Below are positions 44,452 through 58,292 of a DNA stretch of 64,000 nt, piece after piece (the first letter of the stretch is position 1; the number at the start of each line of letters is the position of its first letter). The translations under genes were made by a program, and so were the position numbers. Source of the DNA: JASGTU01 sp963821815 (GTDB lineage Bacteria; Chloroflexota; Anaerolineae; Caldilineales; Caldilineaceae); contig CAWGFG010000006.1 in assembly GCA_963821815.1 (NCBI GenBank), positions 806,001-870,000 of the forward strand. Direction: 5' to 3'. The notes under the pieces were generated by a model. It was not told where the DNA came from. It made no database searches and was given only the letters and a program-made list of their open reading frames with translations.

Positions 44452-45566
44452 AAACGGAGTTGTTCGACTACCATCTGCCGCCGGGAATGATCGCTCAGAA
44501 CCCAGTTGTTCCCCGCGATACCAGCCGTCTCATGGTGCTGGACCGCAATTCTGGCCAAATTTCGCACCGACATTTCTACGACATTGGAGAGTATCTAGAG
44601 CCGGGTGATCTGATGGTTGCGAACAACAGCCGAGTACTCCCCGCCCGCCTGACAGCTCGAAAACCAACTGGTGGCGTCGTGGAGATACTGCTTTTGCAAT
44701 CGACGGCTGCAACGGATGAATGGCAGAATGAACCGGACACCTGGGAATGCCTCATACGCGGACGCAACATCGGCCCGGGTATGGTTCTAACCGTGGATAC
44801 TGGCGACAGTGATAGACAGCTTTTTGGCGTCGTTGAGACAGTGGACGCTGATTCAGGGACGCGCACAATTCGCTTCAACGAATCGCCGCTCATCGAACTC
44901 GACGCTTTCGGCCAGGTACCATTGCCGCCGTATGTGACGTCCTTCAGCGGCGAGCCTGAGCAGTATCAAACCGTCTATAGCAATACTGACGGTAGTGTGG
45001 CTGCTCCGACCGCAGGCCTACATTTTACTCCGGACCTACTGGTCGCGCTTCATCGGCAGGGGATTCACTTTGAGACAGTTACCCTGCACGTTGGATCGGA
45101 TACCTTCCGCCCGGTAGAAAGCGAGGAGATCGAAGACCATCACATACACACAGAAAAAGCGTCTCTTTCAAGCGCAACGGCCCGGCGTATAAACGACACC
45201 GTTCTGCAAGGAAAGCGTGTAGTCGCCGTGGGTACAACCACCGTGCGCACGCTCGAGTGGGCTGCAACTCGCGCACAGGGCATCGATCCATACGATGATA
45301 GCCTATGTCCTTGGCAACGGACCGCCGCCTTCGATGGCCCTGTGGACCTGTTTATCCGATCTGGGTATCGGTTTCGCGCAGTCGATACACTGATTACAAA
45401 CTTCCACCTACCGCAGTCCAGCTTGCTCATGCTGGTCAGCGCTTTTGTGGGGCAAGGTAGAACCGACATCGACGAGGGTCGTCGAATCGTATTGCAGGCA
45501 TATGAAGAGGCGAAGAACGAGGGATACCGGTTCTTTAGCTTTGGTGACGCGATGCTGATTCTATAG
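44448..45566 (+). CDS. queA: tRNA preQ1(34) S-adenosylmethionine ribosyltransferase-isomerase
   Basis: This is 372 residues from TTG 44448. Diagnostic blocks are FDYHLPPGMIAQNP, NNSRVLPARL, PTAGLHFTPDLL, LHVGSDTFRPV, ATARRINDTV, and NFHLPQSSLLMLVSAFVG. It transfers ribosyl from SAM to form epoxyqueuosine in tRNA. Translationally coupled to the amidotransferase. Ends five bases before the convergent acyl-CoA ligase stop. Confidence 0.95.
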   Translation: MKTELFDYHLPPGMIAQNPVVPRDTSRLMVLDRNSGQISHRHFYDIGEYLEPGDLMVANNSRVLPARLTARKPTGGVVEILLLQSTAATDEWQNEPDTWECLIRGRNIGPGMVLTVDTGDSDRQLFGVVETVDADSGTRTIRFNESPLIELDAFGQVPLPPYVTSFSGEPEQYQTVYSNTDGSVAAPTAGLHFTPDLLVALHRQGIHFETVTLHVGSDTFRPVESEEIEDHHIHTEKASLSSATARRINDTVLQGKRVVAVGTTTVRTLEWAATRAQGIDPYDDSLCPWQRTAAFDGPVDLFIRSGYRFRAVDTLITNFHLPQSSLLMLVSAFVGQGRTDIDEGRRIVLQAYEEAKNEGYRFFSFGDAMLIL

Positions 45567-45571
45567 CTAGC

Positions 45572-47071
45572 CTAGCGTGGCAACAGGTGCTTTTGCAGCT
45601 TTCCCATCGCATTGCGCGGCAGCACGTCGAGTCGATTGAACGCGACAGGAGCCTTGAAACTGGCCAAGTTTTCTCTACAGTATATGTGAAGCGCGTCGTC
45701 GTTGACTTCGATAGCGCATGAGATAAAGGCAACCGGCACTTCACCCCATTCCTCGTGCAATTGCCCTACGACTGCAGCCTCTAGAATACCCGGATAGCTT
45801 TCAAGAAGTTCTTCGATTTCACGTGGGTAGATATTAAAGCCGCCACTTATGATCAGTTCGTGACGGCGACCTAACAATGTGACATAGCCATCTTGGGGAT
45901 CCTGCCTTGCCAAATCACCGGTACAGAACCATAGTTGACCTGATTCGTCCGCCACGAAACTAGACGCTGTTTTTTCAGGCGCTTCCCAGTAGCCGGAGAA
46001 TACGTTACTACCGCGGACAAGCAGTTCGCCCTCCTCGCCCGCCGATATCTCGCGATAGTCTTTATCCACAATTAGCATTTCTACGCCGGGTAGCGGCTTG
46101 CCGACAGTTCCCGCTCGTCGCTCACCAGCGTATGGATTGCTGAGATTCATGCCCGTCTCGGTCATGCCGTAGCGCTCAAGTATGGTGTGACCCGTAAGGA
46201 GCCGAAATCGCTCGTGAATCTCTGGTGAAAGAGCTGCGCTTCCTGAGCAGAAAAGCCGCATGTGCGTGAAATCAGGTTCATTGATCTTAGCAAGAGCATG
46301 GACCAATCGCACATAAATCGTGGGGACGGCAAAGAACAACGTGGGGTTATCATGCAGCAGATCGTCTATGATCATATCGCTGTCGTACTTCGGACGCAAC
46401 ATAATTTCTGCGCCAGTAGCAAGCCCAGCCAGCAGTCCGACGAACAAGCCGTGAACATGGTACAGAGGCAGGCACAGCAGTAGGCGGTCGCTGCGTTCCC
46501 ACGCCCATGCGGCAATCAGGCCGGTCACCGTCGCCACAATATTGCTATGACTTAGCACGGCTCCCTTGCTCACGCCAGTCGTTCCAGAAGTATAGATAAT
46601 GGAAGCTAAGTCGCGCTCGGTAACAACGGGAAGGGCGATTAAATTATCTTCCGTAAGCCAGTCATCCAGCTGATCCACGTCGATGATCGATTCTACAGAA
46701 GTCTCGTGAGCGCCGGAATCCTCCAGAATACTCAGGCTTGCGCTTTCAGTGATAATCAATCTAGGTCGGGAATCGAGAAGAATGTGGCCGATCTCCTTGC
46801 GTCGATAGCGCAAGTTGATAGGCGTAGCGACACCGCCTGCCTTAAGAACCGCCAGATAGCAGATGACAAACTCAGGACGGTTGGAAAGAAAGAACGCCAC
46901 ACGTTCACCAGGTTGCAGTCCCCACCGAACTAGACTGCAAGCCATGTTGTGGATCCGAGAGTGAAGATCGGCATAGGAAAAAGAAATAACACGCTCGTCG
47001 TCTTTATAAGAGAGCGCGACTTTATCCGGCACACCAAATTGTGGTATTGCCAGGAGTTCCAAGATGTTCAT
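45572..47071 (-). CDS. Acyl-CoA synthetase / AMP-dependent ligase
   Basis: This is 499 residues of the ANL superfamily. The P-loop-like core is YTSGTTGVSKGAV, the adenylate motif is RYGMTETGMNLSNP, the hinge region is CTGDLARQDPQDGYVTLLGRR, and the C-terminal lysine is in NAMGKLQK. It activates a carboxylic acid to acyl-AMP and then acyl-CoA; long-chain fatty acid or malonyl are possibilities. ATG 47071; the 5S rRNA lies about 100 bases beyond its start. Confidence 0.9.
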   Translation of the reverse strand: MNILELLAIPQFGVPDKVALSYKDDERVISFSYADLHSRIHNMACSLVRWGLQPGERVAFFLSNRPEFVICYLAVLKAGGVATPINLRYRRKEIGHILLDSRPRLIITESASLSILEDSGAHETSVESIIDVDQLDDWLTEDNLIALPVVTERDLASIIYTSGTTGVSKGAVLSHSNIVATVTGLIAAWAWERSDRLLLCLPLYHVHGLFVGLLAGLATGAEIMLRPKYDSDMIIDDLLHDNPTLFFAVPTIYVRLVHALAKINEPDFTHMRLFCSGSAALSPEIHERFRLLTGHTILERYGMTETGMNLSNPYAGERRAGTVGKPLPGVEMLIVDKDYREISAGEEGELLVRGSNVFSGYWEAPEKTASSFVADESGQLWFCTGDLARQDPQDGYVTLLGRRHELIISGGFNIYPREIEELLESYPGILEAAVVGQLHEEWGEVPVAFISCAIEVNDDALHIYCRENLASFKAPVAFNRLDVLPRNAMGKLQKHLLPR

Positions 47072-47169
47072 AAGAATCTCGTGAAAAGGATTTGTAGACT
47101 AACGTACTTGAGGGACGCTGCTATGTAGTTTGATGGACACAAGCGCCAAAGAGAAACGACGAGTGAAGG

Positions 47170-47285
47170 GTTGGCGATGACCTACTCTCGCATGCAGTTA
47201 CCCGCATACTACCATCGGCGCTGGCGGGCTTAACTTCCGGGTTCGGGATGGATCCGGGTGTACCCCCGCCGCTCCTATCACCAAC
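47170..47285 (-). rRNA. rrf: 5S ribosomal RNA
   Basis: The minus strand reads TTGGTGATAGGAGCGGCGGG... and ends ...GGTCATCGCCAAC. The two ends pair (GTTGGTGAT with ATCGCCAAC), giving 116 bases. It is the last gene of the rRNA operon. Ends are good to within a few bases. Confidence 0.92.
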
Positions 47286-47431
47286 ACAATCTCTCGTCGT
47301 CTTTCACGTTCTTATGTCTGCTTTCGCAGACCTTGACGCTTTGTTTTAGCGCTTCGTTCTGTGTTGCGCTTTTCTCGCGTCTTATGTTGCTTGTTGTGTC
47401 CGCTCTCGCTGACACGCTAAAAACTGTTTAG

Positions 47432-47508
47432 GATTAGGTCTCTTTTACAAGAGATTAGGTCTCTTTTACAAGAGATTAGGTCTCTTTTACAAGAGATTAG
47501 GTCTCTTT
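47432..47508. repeat. 21-bp tandem repeat in 23S-5S spacer
   Basis: Three perfect copies of a 21-base unit (gattaggtctcttttacaag + a) at 47432-47452, 47453-47473, 47474-47494, then a partial fourth copy to about 47508. On the transcribed strand each unit contains CTCTT-GTAA-AAGAG, a small hairpin, so the RNA forms a row of tiny stem-loops. Confidence 0.9.
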
Positions 47509-47684
47509 CTATCGCAAGAGATGGGCAGTTGCTGCGCAACTGCTGTCTCTCGTTCAGCGCTAGTATCTACTCTGAGTGATTCATTCAGTGATTGAGATTG
47601 ACAGCTGTCTTGCAACTGCTGTCTCTTTCGTTTCACCCAATGACTCGATACTTGCGTATCTGCTCATTCGACACTAGCTTGAGT

Positions 47685-47699
47685 TAGGCATCTTCAAAC
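47685..47699. repeat. 23S processing-stem arm, 3' side
   Basis: TAGGCATCTTCAAAC here is the exact reverse complement of 50765-50779. The two flank the 23S gene at 47747-50697. In precursor RNA they would pair to a 15-bp stem, the usual RNase III target. Confidence 0.85.
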
Positions 47700-47746
47700 T
47701 CTCGATAACCTCAATCTCTTATGTATCTTTGGGATGTAGTACATAA

Positions 47747-51252
<3,506 letters not shown>

Positions 51253-51427
51253 TATAACACAACGCTGCGGTTACCCCGCTCCGACGAACCGCCGAAGCTG
51301 TCTCGAGAGCCCGGACCTTGGTCATTCGACCATCTCCGCGGTGCCGCTTGCGACACTCTCCCGTTCTTGAAACACGCATATCTCAGTTATAAGACACGCT
51401 TGTCTCACTGGTGAGACACGTTAACCG

Positions 51428-51446
51428 CTAAAGAGTGGTAAGACAG
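51428..51446. repeat. 16S processing-stem arm, 3' side
   Basis: CTAAAGAGTGGTAAGACAG is the exact reverse complement of 53687-53705 on the far side of the 16S gene: a 19-bp perfect stem, extended by imperfect pairing through CAC-TTAAC. Confidence 0.88.
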
Positions 51447-51553
51447 AAAGATTCAGTCAAAGGTTCCAAGTTCAAAAGTTCAAGATCCTTGAACTCCGAA
51501 CCGGCTTCCATATGCCATCCTCTTTGCGAATAGATATTTCGCCTCTACTTCGT

Positions 51554-51592
51554 AAGTTTCCTTCGTGAGTTTCCTTCGTGAGTTTCCTTCGT
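51554..51592. repeat. 13-bp tandem repeat
   Basis: Three adjacent copies of (g/a)agtttccttcgt in the 16S-tRNA spacer. It lies 217 bases downstream of the 16S 3' end in transcript order. No function is evident. Confidence 0.85.
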
Positions 51593-51808
51593 CTACTCGC
51601 TTATTGCTTTGGCCTTGGTTTTACCCACGGCTTCAGCCGCCGCTTTCGACTAGAATACCCTTCTGGAATTCTCTTCTGGAATGCTCTTCGCATCCCCTGT
51701 ACTTCTGTACTGCAGTACCGATATACATCAGTACCGCTTGTTTCTTCTCTATTCACTCTCGTGACAAGCCCCCCCTGCTCTCGCAGTGAACTCGTCACCT
51801 AGCTCTCT

Positions 51809-53330
<1,522 letters not shown>

Positions 53331-53686
53331 TACTCCAAGAGTCTTTCCTATCACTTACCCGAATAATATCCCCCCAACTATATAAGCGCTATAGAAAACG
53401 CTATATATGCTGAACAGATACCACCCTGTAAGCGCTTAAGTCTTCTCTTTAGTCACTTACGGTTTCGTTTACGGCTACAACCACTCTCCACGCCCACCCG
53501 CTTAACCGCTTACCGCAGTCAGCCAGACGACCGCCTTAAGTCGCTTCGCCGCTCTTAAGATCGCCTGCCAGTCGCCCAGCAAACAACCCCGAAGGCTCTT
53601 ACCTTACTTCGCTGACATTCCTGCCATGCTTGGCTTCCCCATCCCCTTCGGAACAGCTCCGCCCAGCCTGACATTGCTTGTCATAT

Positions 53687-53705
53687 CTGTCTTACCACTC
53701 TTTAG
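53687..53705. repeat. 16S processing-stem arm, 5' side
   Basis: CTGTCTTACCACTCTTTAG, exact complement of the arm at 51428-51446; it lies about 360 bases upstream of the 16S 5' end in the leader. Confidence 0.88.
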
Positions 53706-54015
53706 TTGTTAATGTGCCCCGGTTACCCCGCCGAACCCGCTCCGCGAGCCCTTCAGTCACCCTGACTCAGGGTCTCCCTGTCAGCGCCTCTCGAATGCTT
53801 CTCAAGATCGCACCAACGTAACCGTTCCTACCTCGCCTCGCCCGCACCCGTGAACCACCGGCCCCCGAACGCCTAGCTCAGCCTCTACCTTCGAATCCTA
53901 CAACTTACTTCTGCAACTTGTTACTTCTACAACCTGCTGCGATTTACGATAACCGATTTACGACGACCATCTACTTCTATCTCGCAGCGCTCCTTGTCAT
54001 CCGGAGCGACTTTCA

Positions 54016-54044
54016 AGATTACTATACCCTGCGCATCCTGTCAA
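54016..54044 (-). promoter_or_regulatory. Candidate rRNA promoter P2
   Basis: On the minus strand: TTGACA (54044-54039), 17-base spacer, TAATCT (54021-54016). The -35 is perfect and the -10 is weak. It lies about 690 bases before the 16S and upstream of the processing stem. Confidence 0.45.
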
Positions 54045-54132
54045 ATCCGGCTTCGCACGTTTCAACGACCACTTCTGCGCTTGCTTCGGCGTCTGCCTCT
54101 GCGCTTGCTTACACATTCGCTTCTGAGTAACC

Positions 54133-54168
54133 TTCTGCGTTTGTTTCTGCGTTTGTTTCTGCGTTTGT
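54133..54168. repeat. 12-bp tandem repeat
   Basis: Three perfect adjacent copies of ttctgcgtttgt, within a wider stretch of related gcttgcttc/gcgtttg sequence. It lies between the two candidate rRNA promoters. Confidence 0.85.
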
Positions 54169-54355
54169 CTCAACGCTGCCTGCAACGCTTACTCGGCACG
54201 CCAACCCTCAACGCCCTGCGGTCCGCCTACTCCCAACTACACCCTCCGGGCATCCTCCGCCACCCGCTCGCTCGGCGCTTCAGCAATCAAGCCTCTCAGC
54301 CTATGCCCACACCTCCCGATTCGGCCAGCCATCCCCTCAACAGGCACAAGATCTA

Positions 54356-54384
54356 ACTCTACCACCACTCTCACACCCTGTCAA
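54356..54384 (-). promoter_or_regulatory. Candidate rRNA promoter P1
   Basis: On the minus strand: TTGACA (54384-54379), 17-base spacer, TAGAGT (54361-54356). About 1,030 bases upstream of the 16S. Confidence 0.45.
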
Positions 54385-54532
54385 TTTCTTGAGTCAATAA
54401 ATTTCACATACATTCTATGCTGTCGTGCCCGTGCATTATCGCTTCACACACAGTCATAGATTGCTCGAATAGGTTGGTAAACATGTTCTGCAACCGACAG
54501 CCGCCCATATGTTCCCACAAATTTCAAACATT

Positions 54533-54754
54533 TCACTGTTCAGCGTCAAGCGCAGCCAGATCGTCCAAGATGGCCCGATACTTATCCGCTGTCATTCCAG
54601 CTTCAGGATACATCGACACTTCTCGCAGTGTCATATACCAGGCTTGCGATAGCAGCGGATGACTTGACGCACCAGGCAAATGCTTCTCGACAATTGCCTT
54701 TGTTTGATCGTTTTCCATTAGCTCTCTGACCGTTGTTTTTGAATCAAATGACAT
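54533..54754 (-). CDS. Small helical protein of unknown function
   Basis: This is 73 residues from ATG 54754, chosen for its gggag ribosome site eight bases upstream. The sequence (TTVRELMENDQTKAIVEKHLPG, then HPLLSQAWYMTLREV) looks like a compact helical module resembling the small domain found at the ends of some bacterial glycosidase-like proteins, where a segment of the type EL-x4-KAI-EKHLPG recurs. No enzymatic residues. It stands alone upstream of the rRNA leader. Confidence 0.65.
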   Translation of the reverse strand: MSFDSKTTVRELMENDQTKAIVEKHLPGASSHPLLSQAWYMTLREVSMYPEAGMTADKYRAILDDLAALDAEQ

Positions 54755-55198
54755 GACGTTGCTCCCTGTCATTGTTATTATAGGATTACTCTTTGATTGT
54801 ACTGTATTTCTGATTAGTAGTTCATGGAATTGCCAACGGATGGATGGATTTTTAACGCATTATTGAGTGTGCGGCATCAGATTACTCCGCAACGTTACCG
54901 GAGTGATATCTGCAACACCTGTACGTTACTCCACGTTCTCGGCGCGGACACGACTGTTTCCGTACGTTTGGCTGCGCAATACCTCACGATATGTGAACTC
55001 ATCAAACAATCGCCATACCCGATCACTTGCTGCAAGGTTTGACATATGTCTCGCTGTTCGTTATTCTACCTTTGCTCGCTGCCTTATATGTCGAGCACCC
55101 AAAGTAGATCGACAACTGAATATCCCTGCAAGGTCTACGCCATATCATGGCAGCATGTCCATCCATAATTCAATAGTCGACAAGGAAGGAGTATACCA
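54755..55198 (+). other. Intergenic region upstream of the ABC operon
   Basis: 444 bases, A+T-rich at first. Apart from one promoter (55039-55067) and the ribosome site of the binding-protein gene nothing is seen. A 72-codon reading frame at 54824 has no ribosome site and unconvincing composition. Confidence 0.5.
55039..55067 (+). promoter_or_regulatory. Promoter of the peptide-type ABC operon
   Basis: TTGACA (55039-55044), 17-base spacer, TATTCT (55062-55067). Gives a leader of about 125 bases before ATG 55199. Confidence 0.6.
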
Positions 55199-57208
55199 AT
55201 GTTGGTATCCCATCGGCGAAGCTGGGCGTTATTGTCACTGGTACTTGTGTTTGTATTACTACTGAGCGCATGTGGCGCTCGACCTGAACTCCCGGCAGTG
55301 CAAGAACCTGCTGCTGGCGACACTGCTTCTACAGACACGAGTGCAGCCGCACCTGCGGCAGAAACTGCACCCGCAGATGAAACAGCAGCCGCACCAAGCG
55401 ACCAGTACACTGGTAAAGAGGCGCCAATGCTGGCAGAGATGGTTGCGGCCGGCGAATTGCCTCCGTTGGAAGAACGTCTCCCCGCAGAACCACTGGTAGT
55501 CGAACCATACGAGTCAATCGGTAAATATGGCGGCACGTGGCACCGTGCATTCCGCGGCGTCAAGGACTTCCATGCATGGGGTCGAATCAACTACGATCCA
55601 CTGCTGCGCTGGGCGCCATCTGGTACAGATGAGGTGCTTCCCAGCATCGCGAAAGCCTGGGAATTCAGCGACGATGGTACGGAACTCACGCTACACCTGC
55701 GCGAAGGCATGAAGTGGTCCGACGGCGAACCCTTCACGGTCGACGATATAATCTTCTGGTGGGAAGCCATCGAAAACGACACCAACATCACGCCTGCCGT
55801 CCATCTGGAATGGACGTCCGGCGGCGAACCGATGACCTTGGAGAGAATTGACGACTATACGATCAAGTACGTCTTCCCAGGCCCGAGCGGTGTTGTCGAG
55901 ACTATGGGTCTCGCATTCCATGGTACGCAGTGGCCGCTAGGATTTGAGCGGTTTGGCGCCTTTGCTCCAAAGCACTACCTGGAGCAGTTCCATCCCGCGT
56001 ACAATGATGAGTACACCGATTATGCCGTCTTCGAAGAGAAGGCATTCGATTACAATCTAGATCGCCCGGTCGTCTCACCATGGATGCCAACTGTATGGGA
56101 ACCAGGCGGAACAGAACTCGTCCTGGAACGCAATCCCTATTACTGGAAGACTGATCCTGATGGCAAGCAGTTGCCTTACATCGATAAGGTGCAATTGGCC
56201 CTAGTTGAAGACAATCCAGCAATTGTGGTGCAATTGGCAGCCGGCAAAATTGACATGCAATCGCGCGGTACCTCGCTGGCAGATCTTCCTGTACTAAAGG
56301 AAAACGAAGCGTCAGGCGACTACACAGTCAGTCTCTGGGGCAACGAGAATGCAAGCATTGCAGCCTTGCAGCCCAACCAGAGTTATGACGATCCAAAGTA
56401 CGCGGAACTATTCCAGCAGCTCCCATTCCGCTATGCGCTGTCTCAGGCCATTGATCGCAATATGATTAATGATATCGCCTACTTCGGACAGGCAATCGTA
56501 ACCAATCAATCAGTTTCCGATAAGGTCAATTGGTGGGTTCCCGAATTAGCCGAGTTCAAGGCGGACTATAATCCTGATGAAGCTAAGCGGCTTCTGGAGG
56601 AAGAAGTCGGTCTGGTGATGGGCGATAGTGGATTCTACACCTTCCCAGACGGTTCGGACCTTACGCTGGTTATCGAAGCGGTTGCCGGCAACTACGACGC
56701 TCTGTTGGAGCTCGTTGTTGAGCAATGGAAAGATGTTGGCCTGAACACTACGCTGAAGTTGATGAATCGTGACCTGTACTGGCCGCGTGCCATCGGCAAT
56801 CAGGTGATGGTCAATGTCTGGGGTACGGGCAGTGCCTTCCCGCTCATGAATCCAGACAACCTTCTGGCCTATAACGAGAAGTCGTTCTGGGCTCCGCAGT
56901 GGGGTATCTACTACCAGACCGGCGGCGCATCCGGCGTTGACGGTCCAGAATCAGTCAAACCTGGTCAGGAACTCTTCGATGAGATCATGGTCACGACCGA
57001 CTCTGAGAAGCAAAGAGAGCTAGGGCAAGCGCTTGTCACTGATGCAACCGAGAACATGTGGGTAATCAATACAGTTGGTGGAACACCTGTACCAGTTGTT
57101 GTCAAGAACAACTTTAAGAATGTATGGGTAGGACCCGACTACATGGCTTCTTGGATTGTCATGACTCCAGGAAACCAGGACCCCTCAACCTACTACTTCG
57201 ATGACTAG
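55199..57208 (+). CDS. ABC transporter substrate-binding lipoprotein (SBP family 5)
   Basis: This is 669 residues with an aaggaagg ribosome site. Signal peptide with lipobox (LLSAC, Cys25), then an Ala/Thr/Pro linker of about 40 residues. The SBP_bac_5 domain follows: FTVDDIIFWWEAIEND, LVLERNPYYWKTDPDG, FRYALSQAIDRNMIN, and the C-terminal lobe. Longer than the usual 500-550 residues. It binds a peptide, nickel or oligosaccharide outside the membrane; several family members in Chloroflexota bind sugars. First gene of a five-gene operon. Confidence 0.92.
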   Translation: MLVSHRRSWALLSLVLVFVLLLSACGARPELPAVQEPAAGDTASTDTSAAAPAAETAPADETAAAPSDQYTGKEAPMLAEMVAAGELPPLEERLPAEPLVVEPYESIGKYGGTWHRAFRGVKDFHAWGRINYDPLLRWAPSGTDEVLPSIAKAWEFSDDGTELTLHLREGMKWSDGEPFTVDDIIFWWEAIENDTNITPAVHLEWTSGGEPMTLERIDDYTIKYVFPGPSGVVETMGLAFHGTQWPLGFERFGAFAPKHYLEQFHPAYNDEYTDYAVFEEKAFDYNLDRPVVSPWMPTVWEPGGTELVLERNPYYWKTDPDGKQLPYIDKVQLALVEDNPAIVVQLAAGKIDMQSRGTSLADLPVLKENEASGDYTVSLWGNENASIAALQPNQSYDDPKYAELFQQLPFRYALSQAIDRNMINDIAYFGQAIVTNQSVSDKVNWWVPELAEFKADYNPDEAKRLLEEEVGLVMGDSGFYTFPDGSDLTLVIEAVAGNYDALLELVVEQWKDVGLNTTLKLMNRDLYWPRAIGNQVMVNVWGTGSAFPLMNPDNLLAYNEKSFWAPQWGIYYQTGGASGVDGPESVKPGQELFDEIMVTTDSEKQRELGQALVTDATENMWVINTVGGTPVPVVVKNNFKNVWVGPDYMASWIVMTPGNQDPSTYYFDD

Positions 57209-57226
57209 ACATTAGTTGACCTACCC

Positions 57227-57256
57227 GAGATGAGGTTCGCGTGGGAACCTCATCTC
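57227..57256 (+). promoter_or_regulatory. Strong hairpin between binding protein and permease genes
   Basis: GAGATGAGGTTC, 6-base loop, GAACCTCATCTC: a perfect 12-bp stem starting 18 bases after the binding-protein stop and not followed by a T-run. Typical of an mRNA-stabilising or partial-termination element that raises the level of the binding protein over the membrane parts. Confidence 0.75.
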
Positions 57257-57308
57257 ATTCCCATGAAGCGTGCTTCCGAATTACGATTAGCCGGTTGGGT
57301 GACTGCCT

Positions 57309-58292
57309 ATGATAGCTTTCATAATCCGTCGCATTCTGAACATGATCCCCCTGTTGTTCATTATTTCCCTCTTTACGTTCTTTGTCATTCAAATTCCGCC
57401 TGGTGATTTCTTCGATACAATGCAAGCAGAAATTGCTTCAAGCGGAAGCTCACAGGACGCGGCAACGTTCAACATTTTGCGTGAGCGATATGGACTTGAT
57501 GAGCCATTCTATAAGCAGTATGTGAAATGGGTTCAAGGTTGGCCGGAAGGTGATTTTGGATGGTCAATGGCATGGAGTGCGCCCGTGCTGCCGCTTGTAA
57601 TGGATCGCATGATCTATACGATATTGCTCGGCGGTTTCGCACTCATCGTCACGATCTCATATGCAATACCGGTTGGCATCTATTCGGCCACGCACCAATA
57701 CTCATTCGGTGACAATTTCTTCTCGCTGATCGGTTTTCTGGGCCTATCGCTGCCTGGTTTTCTTCTGGCCCTCTTCTGGCTGTTTCTTGGCGCACTCGTC
57801 TTGCACATAGATGTGGGCGGTGTTTCTTCGCAGGAATATGCAGAATTGCCAATGAGCCCCGCTAAGCTGTGGAATATGTGGCAACACTTTTGGCCGGCTG
57901 CAATTATCCTGGGACTGGCTAGTACTGCCCAAATGCAGCGCATCATGCGCAGTAGCATGTTGGATACAATGAATCAACAGTTTATCACCACGGCAAGAGC
58001 GAAAGGTCTGAAGGAAAGAACGGTAGTGCGCCAATACGGCGTACGTGTTGCCATAAACCCCATGATTAGTGTGTTTGCGCTAGAGATACCCAAGATAATA
58101 TCTGCATCGGCGCTGGTCGGCATCGTGCTCTCCCTGCCAACGACGGGGCCTCTGTTTCTGAGGGCGTTACAGACGCAAGATATGTATTTGGCTGGCACAT
58201 TTCTTCTCTTCATGTCTCTGCTACTGATGATCTCTAACCTACTTGCCGATATAGCATTGGCATGGGCTGATCCAAGGATTGTCTACGAATGA
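57309..58292 (+). CDS. ABC transporter permease (DppB/OppB type)
   Basis: This is 327 residues. N-terminal FIIRRILNMIPLLFIISLFTFFVIQIPPGD is the standard DppB opening; about six membrane helices; the EAA-like cytoplasmic loop is TTARAKGLKERTVVRQYGVRVAINP. It pairs with the next permease to form the channel. Its stop overlaps the next start (ATGA). Confidence 0.93.
   Translation: MIAFIIRRILNMIPLLFIISLFTFFVIQIPPGDFFDTMQAEIASSGSSQDAATFNILRERYGLDEPFYKQYVKWVQGWPEGDFGWSMAWSAPVLPLVMDRMIYTILLGGFALIVTISYAIPVGIYSATHQYSFGDNFFSLIGFLGLSLPGFLLALFWLFLGALVLHIDVGGVSSQEYAELPMSPAKLWNMWQHFWPAAIILGLASTAQMQRIMRSSMLDTMNQQFITTARAKGLKERTVVRQYGVRVAINPMISVFALEIPKIISASALVGIVLSLPTTGPLFLRALQTQDMYLAGTFLLFMSLLLMISNLLADIALAWADPRIVYE

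Larger units (their letters stand above)
47286..47746 (-). other. 23S-5S spacer
   Basis: About 460 bases without a gene. It contains a 21-bp tandem repeat (47432-47508), a strong hairpin at 47525-47543 (GCAGTTG, 5-base loop, CAACTGC), and the downstream arm of the 23S processing stem (47685-47699). No tRNA or coding sequence was seen. Confidence 0.7.
53331..54532 (-). other. rRNA operon leader and upstream region
   Basis: About 1.2 kb without a convincing gene. It holds the 5' arm of the 16S processing stem (53687-53705), a 12-bp triple repeat (54133-54168) and two candidate TTGACA promoters directed at the rRNA operon (54016-54044 and 54356-54384). The plus strand is rich in C and T. Short reading frames here have skewed composition and no ribosome sites. 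Confidence 0.6.

Noticed and set aside
47432..47508. Possible CRISPR array
   Set aside because: The 21-bp units are directly adjacent without spacers, lie in an rRNA spacer, and no cas genes are present.
53918..54356. Two overlapping reading frames upstream of the 16S
   Set aside because: Leu/Arg/Ser-biased, no ribosome site, inside the rRNA leader with tandem repeats.
54824..55042. A 72-codon reading frame before the ABC operon
   Set aside because: No ribosome site, unusual Cys/Thr content and overlap with the operon promoter region (55039).
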